Source of the DNA: an uncultured Microbacteriaceae bacterium
Lineage (GTDB): Bacteria > Actinomycetota > Actinomycetes > Actinomycetales > Microbacteriaceae
Assembly (NCBI GenBank): GCA_947487835.1
Contig: CANKXX010000007.1
Location: 62,001 to 126,000, forward strand
Reading direction: 5' to 3'
Length of the DNA stretch: 64,000 nt
A program made the position numbers and the translations under genes. Positions within the stretch are counted from its first letter, which is position 1; every line of letters begins with the position of its first letter. Below, piece by piece: positions 36,791-44,307 of the stretch. The notes beneath the pieces are model-generated. The model had not been told where the DNA came from. It was given only the letters and a program-made list of their open reading frames with translations, and did no database searches.

Positions 36791-37875
36791 CGGAAGCCGC
36801 GTCGCCCATCCGCTTCGGCATCGTCGGCAGCGGCTGGCGGAGCGAGTTCTTCCAGCGGATCGCCCGCGCGCTGCCGGAGCGCTTCGAGATCACCGGCGTC
36901 GTCACCCGTTCCGCCGACCGCGGTCGCGAGGTGGAGCACGCGTGGGGCGTTCCGACGTTCCGCACGGTCGAGCAGCTGGTCGCGACGCGGCCGACGTTCG
37001 TCGTCGTCTCGGTACCGCGGGAGCAGGCCCCGGCCACCATGATCCGGCTCACCGAGCTCGGGGTGCCCGCGCTCACCGAAACGCCGCCGTCGTTGGATGC
37101 GGAGTCGTCCGAGCCGCTGCACCGGCTGGTGGCCGACGGCGCCATCCTCCAGGTGGCCGAGCAGTACCACCTGTCGCCGCTGCTGCGGGCGCAGCTGGCC
37201 GTTGCGGCGTCGGGCCGGCTGGGCGCCGTCAGTCAGGTGCTCGTGGGTCAGTGCCACGACTATCACGGCGTCAGCATCATGCGCCGCGCGCTCGGGGTGA
37301 CCTTCGAGGACGCGACGATCACCGCGTCGGTCTTCCGGTCACCGCTCGCCCAGGGACCGGACCGCACGGGCGACCCGACGGAGGAGAGGAGCGTCACCGC
37401 GGAGCAGGTGACCGCCCGCTTCGCCTTCGGCGACGACCGCCTCGGCGTCTACGACTTCGCCGGCGAGCAGTACTTCTCCTGGATCCGCCGCAACCGGCTG
37501 CTCATCCGGGGCGAGCGGGGCGAGGTGAGCGACCTCGAGGTCAGCTATCTCAAGGACTTCCGCACGCCCATGTTCGGCACGATCCACCGGGTCGAGGCCG
37601 GCCAGGGCGGCAATCTCGAGGGTCAGTTCCTGCGCGGCCTGATCCTGGGCGACGAGTGGATCTTCACGAATCCCTTCCTCCCCGCTCGGCTCAGCGACGA
37701 CGAGATCGCCATCGCCGAGTGCCTCGTGCGGATGAGCGACCACGTCGACGGGGGCCCGCCGTTCTACAGCCTGGCCGAGGCGTGCCAGGACAACTACCTG
37801 GCGCTGCTCATGCAGGAGTCCGCGCGCACCGGGCAGCCGGTGCACTCCCGCCCGCAAATCTGGGCGAGCGCATAG
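36787..37875 (+). CDS. Gfo/Idh/MocA-like protein lacking the usual Lys
   Basis: 362 residues. The N-terminal Rossmann domain starts RFGIVGSGWRSEFFQRIARA. The second domain has the family's mixed sheet (e.g. RFAFGDDRLGVYDFAGEQY). The family motif EKP is replaced by TETPPSL (near residue 99), removing the Lys usually needed for catalysis or substrate binding. It may thus act in a different reaction or bind without redox chemistry. The GTG start overlaps the kinase stop (GTGA), so translation is coupled. Last gene of the operon. Confidence 0.85.
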   Translation: MTEAASPIRFGIVGSGWRSEFFQRIARALPERFEITGVVTRSADRGREVEHAWGVPTFRTVEQLVATRPTFVVVSVPREQAPATMIRLTELGVPALTETPPSLDAESSEPLHRLVADGAILQVAEQYHLSPLLRAQLAVAASGRLGAVSQVLVGQCHDYHGVSIMRRALGVTFEDATITASVFRSPLAQGPDRTGDPTEERSVTAEQVTARFAFGDDRLGVYDFAGEQYFSWIRRNRLLIRGERGEVSDLEVSYLKDFRTPMFGTIHRVEAGQGGNLEGQFLRGLILGDEWIFTNPFLPARLSDDEIAIAECLVRMSDHVDGGPPFYSLAEACQDNYLALLMQESARTGQPVHSRPQIWASA

Positions 37876-37926
37876 TCACGCGCGAACGACGGAACCCGCG
37901 GTGGCGTCGCGCTTCCGCTGAGCATT

Positions 37927-37980
37927 TCCTCCACACCCCCCGTAGTGGGGTCCCCCAAGTGGAGGACAACGCGCTATGTT
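37927..37980 (+). promoter_or_regulatory. Palindromic C/G element and -10 upstream of the 6C RNA
   Basis: TCCTCCAC (37927-37934) and GTGGAGGA (37959-37966) form an inverted repeat around ACCCC-N7-GGGGT and a further C5 run. TATGTT at 37975-37980 is a candidate -10 for a transcript starting near 37987. The block CCCCCGTA/GGGG/CCCCC/AAG/GGAC recurs at 40474-40503. It may be a regulator site, or partly the terminator of the operon ending at 37875. Confidence 0.5.
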
Positions 37981-37986
37981 AACTCC

Positions 37987-38138
37987 TGGCGGTACGCGCG
38001 ATCCGATGCGAACCCCGGCCCCCGGCCGAACGGATACCCCCCTACCCGTTCCCGAGTGCGAGCCGGTTTTCGTGGGTCGCCGTGCTCCGAGGCCCGGCTC
38101 CACGACCCCCCTTGTTGGAGCCGGGCCTCAGCCCTTTT
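37987..38138 (+). ncRNA. 6C-type small RNA
   Basis: Matches the definition of the actinobacterial 6C RNA: two stem-loops each presenting six consecutive cytosines. Hairpin 1 is GAACGG-ATACCCCCCTAC-CCGTTC (38028-38051). Hairpin 2 is a perfect 12-bp stem, GGCCCGGCTCCA with TGGAGCCGGGCC (38091-38127), whose 13-base loop holds CCCCCC (38106-38111), followed by TTTT (38135-38138), so it doubles as terminator. The 5' end is placed from a TATGTT box. In mycobacteria 6C RNAs base-pair through their C-rich loops with G-rich mRNA sites. Confidence 0.75.
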
Positions 38139-38479
38139 CCCGCTCCGATCCGGGCTTCTTCTTCTCTTCCATGCCCCCGGTCGCGCGGCTTTCCCGCGCG
38201 CCACGCCGTGCGCCGCCCCATATTGGGGGCAAGACGCCGCGGACCCCGGCCCCCAGAATGGACGAGGACACCGCGGCGGACGCCGCCGCTGGTGAGGATG
38301 GCGACAGCGCTCCGCCCGGTCTTCCAACCGGGGTGCGGGGTCGCTGATCGGGCCCGTGGGGACGGTGCTCGACGCCGTCGGGGGATCACGAGATGGGCCG
38401 AGGGGGACGGGTGTGCCCGCGCTGACGCGCGCGGTCGCCCGCATTTCCTCTCGCTCACCGAACGAGGGAAGAAAACACA
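38139..38479 (+). promoter_or_regulatory. Leader of the M23 peptidase gene
   Basis: 341 bases downstream of the 6C terminator. It contains a palindrome GCCCC-ATATT-GGGGGC (38214-38229) resembling the C/G element near 37.95 and 40.48 kb, and a hairpin-prone GCGCGGCTTTCCCGCGC. Open frames across it are Arg/Pro-rich and look non-coding. GAGGGAAG lies 8 to 15 bases before the GTG start. Confidence 0.4.
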
Positions 38480-40459
38480 GTGCACAAGTCCAACAAGCAG
38501 TCTGCCTTCCGACGGAATGGACGCGGCGCCGCACTCGTCACCGCAGCGGTGATGAGCGGATGCCTCCTGTTCCCGACCGCGGCGCAGGCGGCGACCGGCG
38601 CTCCGGTGCCGGCGACCGACGCGGTGAGCACGGTCACCACCGAGGGCGCGACGCCGTCGGCGACGACCCCGCCCGCGGCACGCACCGGAACGGGGGCGCC
38701 GGCCGCCGCCACGACGCCCGCGCCGACCGCGAGCGCGACCGCGACGCCGAAGCCCGCCACGCCCGCCGCGACCGCGACGCCGAAGCCCGCGCCGACCACG
38801 TCGGCGACACCGGCCCCGGCTGCGACGACCGCTCCCGCTCCGGTGAAGACGCCCGTGAGCGCGCCGGTGGCCACCGCCACCCCGAAGCCCGCCGCGACCG
38901 CGGAGGCGAGCGCCAGCGGGCCGGCCCCGGTGGACGCGACCGCGACCGCGACGACCTGGAGCATCTACAAGACGCCCTACTCGTCCACCATCTACGAGCT
39001 CGTCAACGGCACGACGCCCACGCCGCTCACGTACAAGCGCTGGTCGACCGTGTACGGCAGTGCGACCCCGGGCCGCACCGCGACGGACTACGTGCGCTAC
39101 CCCTGGTCGCCGACCATCTACGCCGTCACCTACTGGCCCGGCGGTGAGAGCGCGTGGCAGTGGGAGGCGCTCAGCTTCGAGCAGTGGCGGACCGCCGGAT
39201 CGCCGACGGCCCGCGCCGCCGGCTGGATCAAGGGCAGCTACTTCTACCAGTGGGCGACGTCGAAGGACATCCTCGTCGAGGGCCCTGACGGCATCAACCA
39301 CGCTCTGACGAACAAGGAGTGGGCCGACTCGGGCTACCGGTCCTTCGACGTCCGCAAGAACGAGGGCTTCCGCAAGCTCTCCTGGGCTCCCGAGATCGTC
39401 CGCTACTCCGACATCGCCGGTGGGCGCGGACGGGCCATCACCGGCTCCGAGTGGTCGGCCGAGGGCTTCCCGCGTCCCGAGACCCTGACGGCGGCTCCCG
39501 GCGGACACTTCCACAAGACCGCCGACGACACGACGATCTGGTACACGGGTCTCGCCCTCGACCGGCCCATCAGCTACGCCGAGTGGGTGGCAGCGGGCAA
39601 GCCGGAGCCCACGGTGACCCAGCCGATCAAGGCCACCAGCCTGTCCGGTGGGAGCCCCATCGGCGCCGTCGAGCAGTTCATCGGGCAGGTCGGCACGCTG
39701 TCCGTCCGCGGGTGGGCGCTCGACCCGAGCGCCACGGGCCCGATCCTGGTCGACGTCTACGTCGACGGGAAGTACGCGGCGACCACCAAGGCCGATCGTC
39801 TGCGCCCCGACGTTGCCGCGGTCTACCCCAAGTACGGGGCTGCCCACGGCTTCACCGTCGACGTCGTCACGAGCTCGGGCAAGCACGACGTGTGCGTCTA
39901 CGGCATCAACACCGGCTCCGGCAGCAACGTGAAGCTCTCCTGCTCCGCCGTGACCGTTGCCGCGCCCGTGTTCCCGAAGGCCAACGTCTCGACGTACAGC
40001 CGGACCGCCAACACCTTCACGAACAACCGGTACGCCGCCGTCCAGTGGCCGTTCCTGACGGGCGTGCCGATCACGGATCGCTTCGGCCCGCGCCCGTACG
40101 TCTGCTCGGTGTGCCAGCCCATCCACAACGGCCTCGACTTCACGCCGGGCAGCGGATCCGACATCGCCGCGATCGCCGACGGCCGGGTCAGCAAGGTCGT
40201 CCGCAGCTCCGCGACGAGCGGCTTCGGGACCTACGTGGTGATCGACCACACGATCGACGGCAGGAAGGTGCAGTCGCTGTACGCGCACATGCTGGTCAAC
40301 TCGCCGGTGTTCTCGGTCGGTGACTGGGTGCAGCAGGGCGACCGCGTCGGCCGCGTCGGCAACACCGGCTCGTCGACCGGGGCGCACCTCCACTTCGAGA
40401 CCATCGTCGAGGGCGTGAAGGTCGACCCCTACGGCTGGCTGACCGAGCACAACCGCTGA
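38480..40459 (+). CDS. Secreted M23 peptidase with aromatic surface repeats
   Basis: 659 residues. Signal peptide with TAAQAATG cleavage site (about 37), then a Thr/Ala/Pro linker with ATPKPA units to about 155. About five repeats of 40-45 residues follow (155-380), each with paired aromatic strands and an LTxxxWxxxG ending (LSFEQWRTAGSP, LTNKEWADSGYR, ITGSEWSAEGFP, ISYAEWVAAGKP). Residues 395-490 form a further beta domain. The C-terminal M23 (LytM) domain has HNGLDFTPG, YAHM and GAHLHFE zinc ligands and should cut peptidoglycan cross-links. GTG start. Confidence 0.92.
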   Translation: MHKSNKQSAFRRNGRGAALVTAAVMSGCLLFPTAAQAATGAPVPATDAVSTVTTEGATPSATTPPAARTGTGAPAAATTPAPTASATATPKPATPAATATPKPAPTTSATPAPAATTAPAPVKTPVSAPVATATPKPAATAEASASGPAPVDATATATTWSIYKTPYSSTIYELVNGTTPTPLTYKRWSTVYGSATPGRTATDYVRYPWSPTIYAVTYWPGGESAWQWEALSFEQWRTAGSPTARAAGWIKGSYFYQWATSKDILVEGPDGINHALTNKEWADSGYRSFDVRKNEGFRKLSWAPEIVRYSDIAGGRGRAITGSEWSAEGFPRPETLTAAPGGHFHKTADDTTIWYTGLALDRPISYAEWVAAGKPEPTVTQPIKATSLSGGSPIGAVEQFIGQVGTLSVRGWALDPSATGPILVDVYVDGKYAATTKADRLRPDVAAVYPKYGAAHGFTVDVVTSSGKHDVCVYGINTGSGSNVKLSCSAVTVAAPVFPKANVSTYSRTANTFTNNRYAAVQWPFLTGVPITDRFGPRPYVCSVCQPIHNGLDFTPGSGSDIAAIADGRVSKVVRSSATSGFGTYVVIDHTIDGRKVQSLYAHMLVNSPVFSVGDWVQQGDRVGRVGNTGSSTGAHLHFETIVEGVKVDPYGWLTEHNR

Positions 40460-40460
40460 T

Positions 40461-40500
40461 CCCCTCAGGGGGTCCCCCGTACGGGGAACCCCCTAAGGGG
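40461..40500. promoter_or_regulatory. 40-base palindrome after the M23 gene (terminator and/or operator)
   Basis: Starting 2 bases after the M23 stop codon, two 20-base arms meet at CGTACG and match at 18 of 20 positions. It is made of nested palindromes CCCC-TCA-GGGG, CCCCGTACGGGG and CCCCC-TAA-GGGGG with centres about 14.5 bases apart. There is no T tract. It can end the M23 transcript, but its similarity to the element before the 6C RNA also suggests a regulatory site. Confidence 0.6.
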
Positions 40501-40503
40501 GAC

Positions 40504-40634
40504 TATGGCGAATCCCCACCGTCGCCTAGATTTCTAGATGTGGGAGCCGGGGGGCTCGCACACAGGGGGGTAACGGTCGCTACCGGGGGGTATGCGACTA
40601 CGGAGAATGCCGCGGACCGGGGGGTCCGCGGCAC
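40504..40634 (+). ncRNA. Candidate G6-rich RNA with terminal hairpin
   Basis: Four runs of exactly six G occur at 40549-40554, 40565-40570, 40585-40590 and 40619-40624. The first and last sit in hairpins: GAGCC-GGGG-GGCTC, and GCCGCGGACC-GGGG-GGTCCGCGGC (a 10-bp terminator-like stem at about 40610-40633, followed by ACTCCTATTT). No open frame is plausible. TAGATT (40527-40532) or TATGGC (40504-40509) might be -10 boxes. The G6 runs are complementary to the C6 loops of the RNA at 38.0 kb. The transcribed strand is not known. Confidence 0.4.
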
Positions 40635-40700
40635 TCCTATTTAACGACCGGGCTGCGCACTCGGATCCGGCCGACTCCGCCGTGGCCGACGCCAACCCGT

Positions 40701-40764
40701 CCCTGAGGTGCCCGACTCGGTCCTTTCCTGCCCCGAAACGGAGCCGAGTCGTGCACCTCACGGG
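40701..40764. repeat. Dispersed palindromic repeat class B, copy 1
   Basis: Left arm GAGGTGCCCGACTCGGTCC (from 40705) pairs with GAGCCGAGTCGTGCACCTC (40741-40759), about 18 bp with two imperfections. The left arm sequence recurs identically at 58132-58150 in another gene gap. It is a REP-like element just upstream of a small membrane-protein gene. Confidence 0.75.
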
Positions 40765-40789
40765 TCGGGCCGGGGCGTAGGGTCGGACC

Positions 40790-40960
40790 ATGGTGGTTCT
40801 GCTGATCGTGCTTCTCGTCCTGTGGGCGATCCTCGCCGTGATCGGCTTCGTCGTGGAGGGCCTCGTCTGGCTCTCGATCATCGCGATCATCCTGATCGCC
40901 GGCACGATCGCCATCGGGTTCGTGCGCCGGTCCATCACCACCAAGCGCAACCGCGTCTGA
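40790..40960 (+). CDS. Small hydrophobic membrane protein
   Basis: 56 residues, MVVLLIVLLVLWAILAVIG at the start, a second hydrophobic segment, and a basic end RRSITTKRNRV. Two short helices with a Glu between them (FVVEGLVWL). Very similar tiny hydrophobic proteins occur widely in actinobacteria. TAGGGT lies 6 bases before the ATG, fitting the near-leaderless pattern, and a terminator follows at once. Too short for routine gene calling; function unknown. Confidence 0.7.
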   Translation: MVVLLIVLLVLWAILAVIGFVVEGLVWLSIIAIILIAGTIAIGFVRRSITTKRNRV

Positions 40961-40994
40961 CCCCGCGCACCCCCTCGCGTCAGGGGTGCGGGTC
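40959..40994 (+). terminator. Terminator of the small membrane-protein gene
   Basis: GACCC and GCACCCC (40959-40963, 40967-40973) pair with GGGGTGC and GGGTC (40983-40994), a 12-bp stem with a 3-base bulge and a 9-base loop. It overlaps the stop codon of the gene. Confidence 0.7.
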
Positions 40995-41175
40995 GGCCGT
41001 GTAGATCGCTCCCGTCGGGCTGACGGGCGGCCGCCTGCTTCGGCGCGCGCAACGCAGGGACCCAGGCGTCGAGCTTCCCGGTGGGGACCGGGGAAACGTA
41101 ACGGAGGCGTAACGGCGCGGAAACAGCCGGCCGCCATGCTCACGGAATACCCCTTTCCCCCACTGAAGGAACTCC

Positions 41176-43206
41176 ATGACAGAACCGGCACGCGCATTCC
41201 GCCGTGTGACCCGCGCCTCCGCCGCGCTCGCCCTGTGCTCCGGCATCGCCCTCGCGGCCACGGTGACCGCCCCCGCCGCCCTCGCCGCGACGACAGCGGC
41301 CGCGCGCCCGTCGGTCGTCGACCTCGGCGTCGCCGACGTGCTCGACCTCCTCGAGTCGGGGGAGCAGACGTCCGTCGCGCTCGTGACGGAGTACCTCGAC
41401 CGCATCGCGGTCTACGACGACCCGTACGGCGACCAGCCCGGCCTCGCGGCGGTCATCCGCACCAACCCGGAGGCCCTGGCCACCGCGGCCGAGCGCGACG
41501 AGGAGCGGGCGGCGGGGAACATCCGGGGTCCGCTGCACGGCGTGCCGGTGCTCGTGAAGGACAACTACGCCACGTTCGACCTGCCCACCACCGCGGGCAG
41601 CGCATCCCTGCACACCTACCAGACGGCGGCCGACTCGACGGCGGTCGCCCGGCTGCGGGACGCCGGGGCGATCATCCTCGCGAAGACCAACATGTCCGAG
41701 TTCGCGTGGCACGGCCGGTTCACCCTCAGCTCGGAGCGTGGACGCACGAACAACCCGTACGACCAGGCCCTGAGCGCCAGCGGCTCGAGCGGCGGCACAG
41801 GCGCCGGCGTCGCGGCGAGCTTCGGCCCGGCCGGACTCGGCACCGATTCGTGCGGGTCGATCATCGGCCCGAGCGCGCACGGCAGCCTCGTCGGCTACCG
41901 GCCCACGATGGGGCTCACCAGCGTGAACGGGATCGTGCCGCTGTCCGCACGCCAGGACGTCTCCGGCCCCATGACCAAGACCGTCACCGACGCCGCGCTG
42001 CTGATGGAGGTGCTGGCCGGGTACGACCCCGCCGACCCGCTCACCGAGATCGCGGTCGGCCAGACGACCGACGAGTACGTCGAGGGCCTCAGCGACACCG
42101 CACTCGAGGGCAAGCGCATCGGCTACTTCCACTGGGAGTTCGAGGAGCAGCCCGAGTACCCCGGGCTCGCCGAGACGACGGCCATCATCGACCAGGCGGT
42201 GCTCGACCTCGAGGCCCAGGGCGCCGAGATCGTGGACGTCCCCTTCACCCGGGAGTTCGTGCAGACCGTGCTCGCGAGCGGCGGCTGGATCGACATCCGC
42301 CCGAGCATCGACGCCTTCTTCGCCGCGACGGAGGCGGAGTGGCCGGAGGGGCTCGCCGAGCTGACCGCCCCGGCCGACGCGCTCACCTTCTCCGACGTCG
42401 TGGCCGACGGTACGACGTCCCTCACCCAGGACACGGTCGACTACTTCCTCAGCAACGAGGACATCCCGAACCCGGCGTACGACGCCGCCGTAGCGGCGCA
42501 GGACGCGGGCAAGCTGGCCATCGACGCGTTCTTCGAGGAGCACGACCTCGACGCCATGGCCATGCCCACCTCCGAGGTGCCCGCGGCGCCCGACGGCGCG
42601 GGCACGGCGTTCTGCGACCTGGGCGCGAACACCGGCATCCCGACGATGTCCGTGCCCGCCGGGTTCACCGGGTCCGGCCTGCCCATCGGGCTCGAGCTGG
42701 CGGCGCCCCGCAACCACGACGCCGAGCTGCTGGCCATGGCGTACGACTACGAGCAGGCGACGCTGCACCGGGTCGCCCCCGCGAGCACGCCCGAGCTGCC
42801 CCGACAGGGCGGGGAGCCCCCGGTGGAGGAGCCGCCCGTCACCGCGCCCGACCCCACCGAGCCTCCGGTCGTGGAGCCCCCGGTGGTCGAGCCGCCGATC
42901 ATGGAGCCGCCGGTTGTGGAGCCGCCGGTCACCGAGCCGGGGGTCGAGGAGCCGGGCACGGAGGATCCCGCGCCGTCCGTGCCGGCGGGGGAGACCCCCG
43001 TGGCGCTTCCCAGTGGCACGGACGACGACACCGATCCGGCCGGTTCGGACGACGCGCCTGACGCGCTCGCCGCCACCGGCGCGAAGGATGCGGTTCCGAG
43101 CGGCCTCGCCGCCTTCGGCCTGATGGTCGCGGGCGCGACGGCCCTCGTGCTCGGCAGGCTGCGCGACCGTCGACGCGGGACCGCGGCCCACCTGACGGAG
43201 CGCTAG
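41176..43206 (+). CDS. Wall-anchored amidase-signature hydrolase with LAATG sorting signal
   Basis: 676 residues. Signal peptide (about 1-37), then an amidase-signature domain to about 525. The Ser-cisSer-Lys triad can be placed at Lys in PVLVKDNYAT, the Ser-rich loop SASGSSGGTGAG and Ser in GTDSCGSIIGPSAHG. A Pro/Glu/Val repeat of PPVVEPP units (about 545-600) is a wall-spanning stalk. The C-terminus has LAATGA, a hydrophobic helix and RLRDRRRG, the LAXTG signal of class E sortases. The amide substrate outside the cell is unknown. GAAGGA precedes the ATG. Confidence 0.92.
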   Translation: MTEPARAFRRVTRASAALALCSGIALAATVTAPAALAATTAAARPSVVDLGVADVLDLLESGEQTSVALVTEYLDRIAVYDDPYGDQPGLAAVIRTNPEALATAAERDEERAAGNIRGPLHGVPVLVKDNYATFDLPTTAGSASLHTYQTAADSTAVARLRDAGAIILAKTNMSEFAWHGRFTLSSERGRTNNPYDQALSASGSSGGTGAGVAASFGPAGLGTDSCGSIIGPSAHGSLVGYRPTMGLTSVNGIVPLSARQDVSGPMTKTVTDAALLMEVLAGYDPADPLTEIAVGQTTDEYVEGLSDTALEGKRIGYFHWEFEEQPEYPGLAETTAIIDQAVLDLEAQGAEIVDVPFTREFVQTVLASGGWIDIRPSIDAFFAATEAEWPEGLAELTAPADALTFSDVVADGTTSLTQDTVDYFLSNEDIPNPAYDAAVAAQDAGKLAIDAFFEEHDLDAMAMPTSEVPAAPDGAGTAFCDLGANTGIPTMSVPAGFTGSGLPIGLELAAPRNHDAELLAMAYDYEQATLHRVAPASTPELPRQGGEPPVEEPPVTAPDPTEPPVVEPPVVEPPIMEPPVVEPPVTEPGVEEPGTEDPAPSVPAGETPVALPSGTDDDTDPAGSDDAPDALAATGAKDAVPSGLAAFGLMVAGATALVLGRLRDRRRGTAAHLTER

Positions 43207-43218
43207 CGCCGAACGCGG

Positions 43219-43256
43219 GGAAGGGCCCGAGCCGCCGGTGCGGCTCGGGCCCTTCC
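43219..43256. terminator. Bidirectional terminator
   Basis: A perfect 17-bp stem (43219-43235 with 43240-43256) closed by CGGT, between the amidase gene and the converging dioxygenase gene, 13 bases after the amidase stop. Confidence 0.95.
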
Positions 43257-43288
43257 TCGTTCCCCGTCTCGTGGCGGAGCACAGGGCG

Positions 43289-44152
43289 TCAGGCATCGCC
43301 CATCATCAGGCCCTCGATGGTGTGCTTCTGGTAGATCGGCTCCAGCTCGTCCACGACGGGGCAGACCAGGTGGTCCCGCACGCTCCGCGGCAGCGAGTCC
43401 CAGAACCCGTGCGTGACGGCCATGTCGTGGCGCTCGGCATTGCCGGCCCCCGGCGCGTCGACGCCCAGCACGAGCACGGGCCGCGCGGTCTGCGAGAAGT
43501 TCTGCGTTCCGCGGTGGATGGTGAGCGCCGACCGGGCGGAGATGTCGCCCATCTGCGGGAACTTCCGCACGGCGCGCTCCTGGTAGCGGGGGTACCAGGA
43601 CTTGGGCGGGAACATCCCGTGCTCGAACTCCTCCGACAGGTCCCACTGGGTGCCCGGGGCGATCTCGAACGGGCCCATGTCCTCCTTGGTGTCCACGGCG
43701 GTCGCGTTGAAGGCCAGGGAGTTGAGCCGCTTGTTCACCCGGGTCTCCTCCGGCATCGGGAAGTCGCGGTGCCAGGGCTGGTTCACGGCGCCGGCCTGGG
43801 GCACGTCGAAGCCGAGCTCGATGATCTGGTACTGGGGTCCGAGGATCGCCTCGCACACCGCACGCACCCAGGGGTGGTCGACGAGTTCCACGAATCCGCG
43901 GATCTGCTCGGGATGGATCTCGACGTAGTGCCGGTTGGGCCCGCGGCCCACCGCGCCGTTCTTGCGCGTCAGAGCTTCTCTGAAGGCGACATCGATGTCC
44001 TCCGCCAGCTCCTCGGCCCAGCGCCGGGGGAGCGCGCCCTTGCAGGCGATGATCCCGTCGCCGTAGATGCCCTCGATGATCTCCCGGGTCTGCTGGTCGG
44101 CGCCCTCCGGGATGGGGAGGCTCTCCGGCCGGTTGTCCGTGACGTGCGTCAT
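43289..44152 (-). CDS. Phytanoyl-CoA dioxygenase (PhyH)-family Fe(II)/2OG oxygenase
   Basis: 287 residues. The iron-binding facial triad is visible as HxD in NQPWHRDFPMP and the distal His in TIHRGTQNFSQ, with the 2-oxoglutarate Arg in SQTARPVLVLG. PhyH proteins hydroxylate diverse small molecules; the substrate here cannot be told. It is a single gene, in its own unit between two hairpins. GAACGAG precedes the ATG weakly. Confidence 0.88.
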   Translation of the reverse strand: MTHVTDNRPESLPIPEGADQQTREIIEGIYGDGIIACKGALPRRWAEELAEDIDVAFREALTRKNGAVGRGPNRHYVEIHPEQIRGFVELVDHPWVRAVCEAILGPQYQIIELGFDVPQAGAVNQPWHRDFPMPEETRVNKRLNSLAFNATAVDTKEDMGPFEIAPGTQWDLSEEFEHGMFPPKSWYPRYQERAVRKFPQMGDISARSALTIHRGTQNFSQTARPVLVLGVDAPGAGNAERHDMAVTHGFWDSLPRSVRDHLVCPVVDELEPIYQKHTIEGLMMGDA

Positions 44153-44266
44153 TGCTCGTTCTCCGCTCTTCGTTGTGCGGGTGGATCCCGTACAGCCACG
44201 CTAGGCCGGTGCCCCCGCCCGCGTCACGCCCGAACCGGCATCGATCTGCAGGCGGAAGGGAAGCAG

Positions 44267-44296
44267 AAGGCCCCAGATGTTTCCATCCGGGGCCTT
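44267..44296 (-). terminator. Terminator of the MFS-marR operon
   Basis: AAGGCCCC and GATG pair with CATC and GGGGCCTT around a TTTC loop, with one A/C mismatch. It is 11 bases beyond the marR-like stop on the minus strand. Confidence 0.9.
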
Positions 44297-44307
44297 CGTG
44301 GTGATCG

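Noticed and set aside
37976-38347. ORF of 123 codons overlapping the 6C RNA
   Set aside because: Pro/Arg-rich, no ribosome-binding site, and it crosses both 6C hairpins and the terminator.
38042-40450. 802-residue minus-strand frame across the M23 gene
   Set aside because: The plus strand has a convincing signal peptide, repeats and M23 zinc motifs; the minus frame is Arg/Gly/Asp-rich without domains.
40541-40624. Simple intramolecular DNA G-quadruplex as sole explanation of the G6 runs
   Set aside because: Loops of 10, 14 and 28 bases are long for a stable quadruplex, and two runs are sequestered in hairpins; kept only as an alternative.
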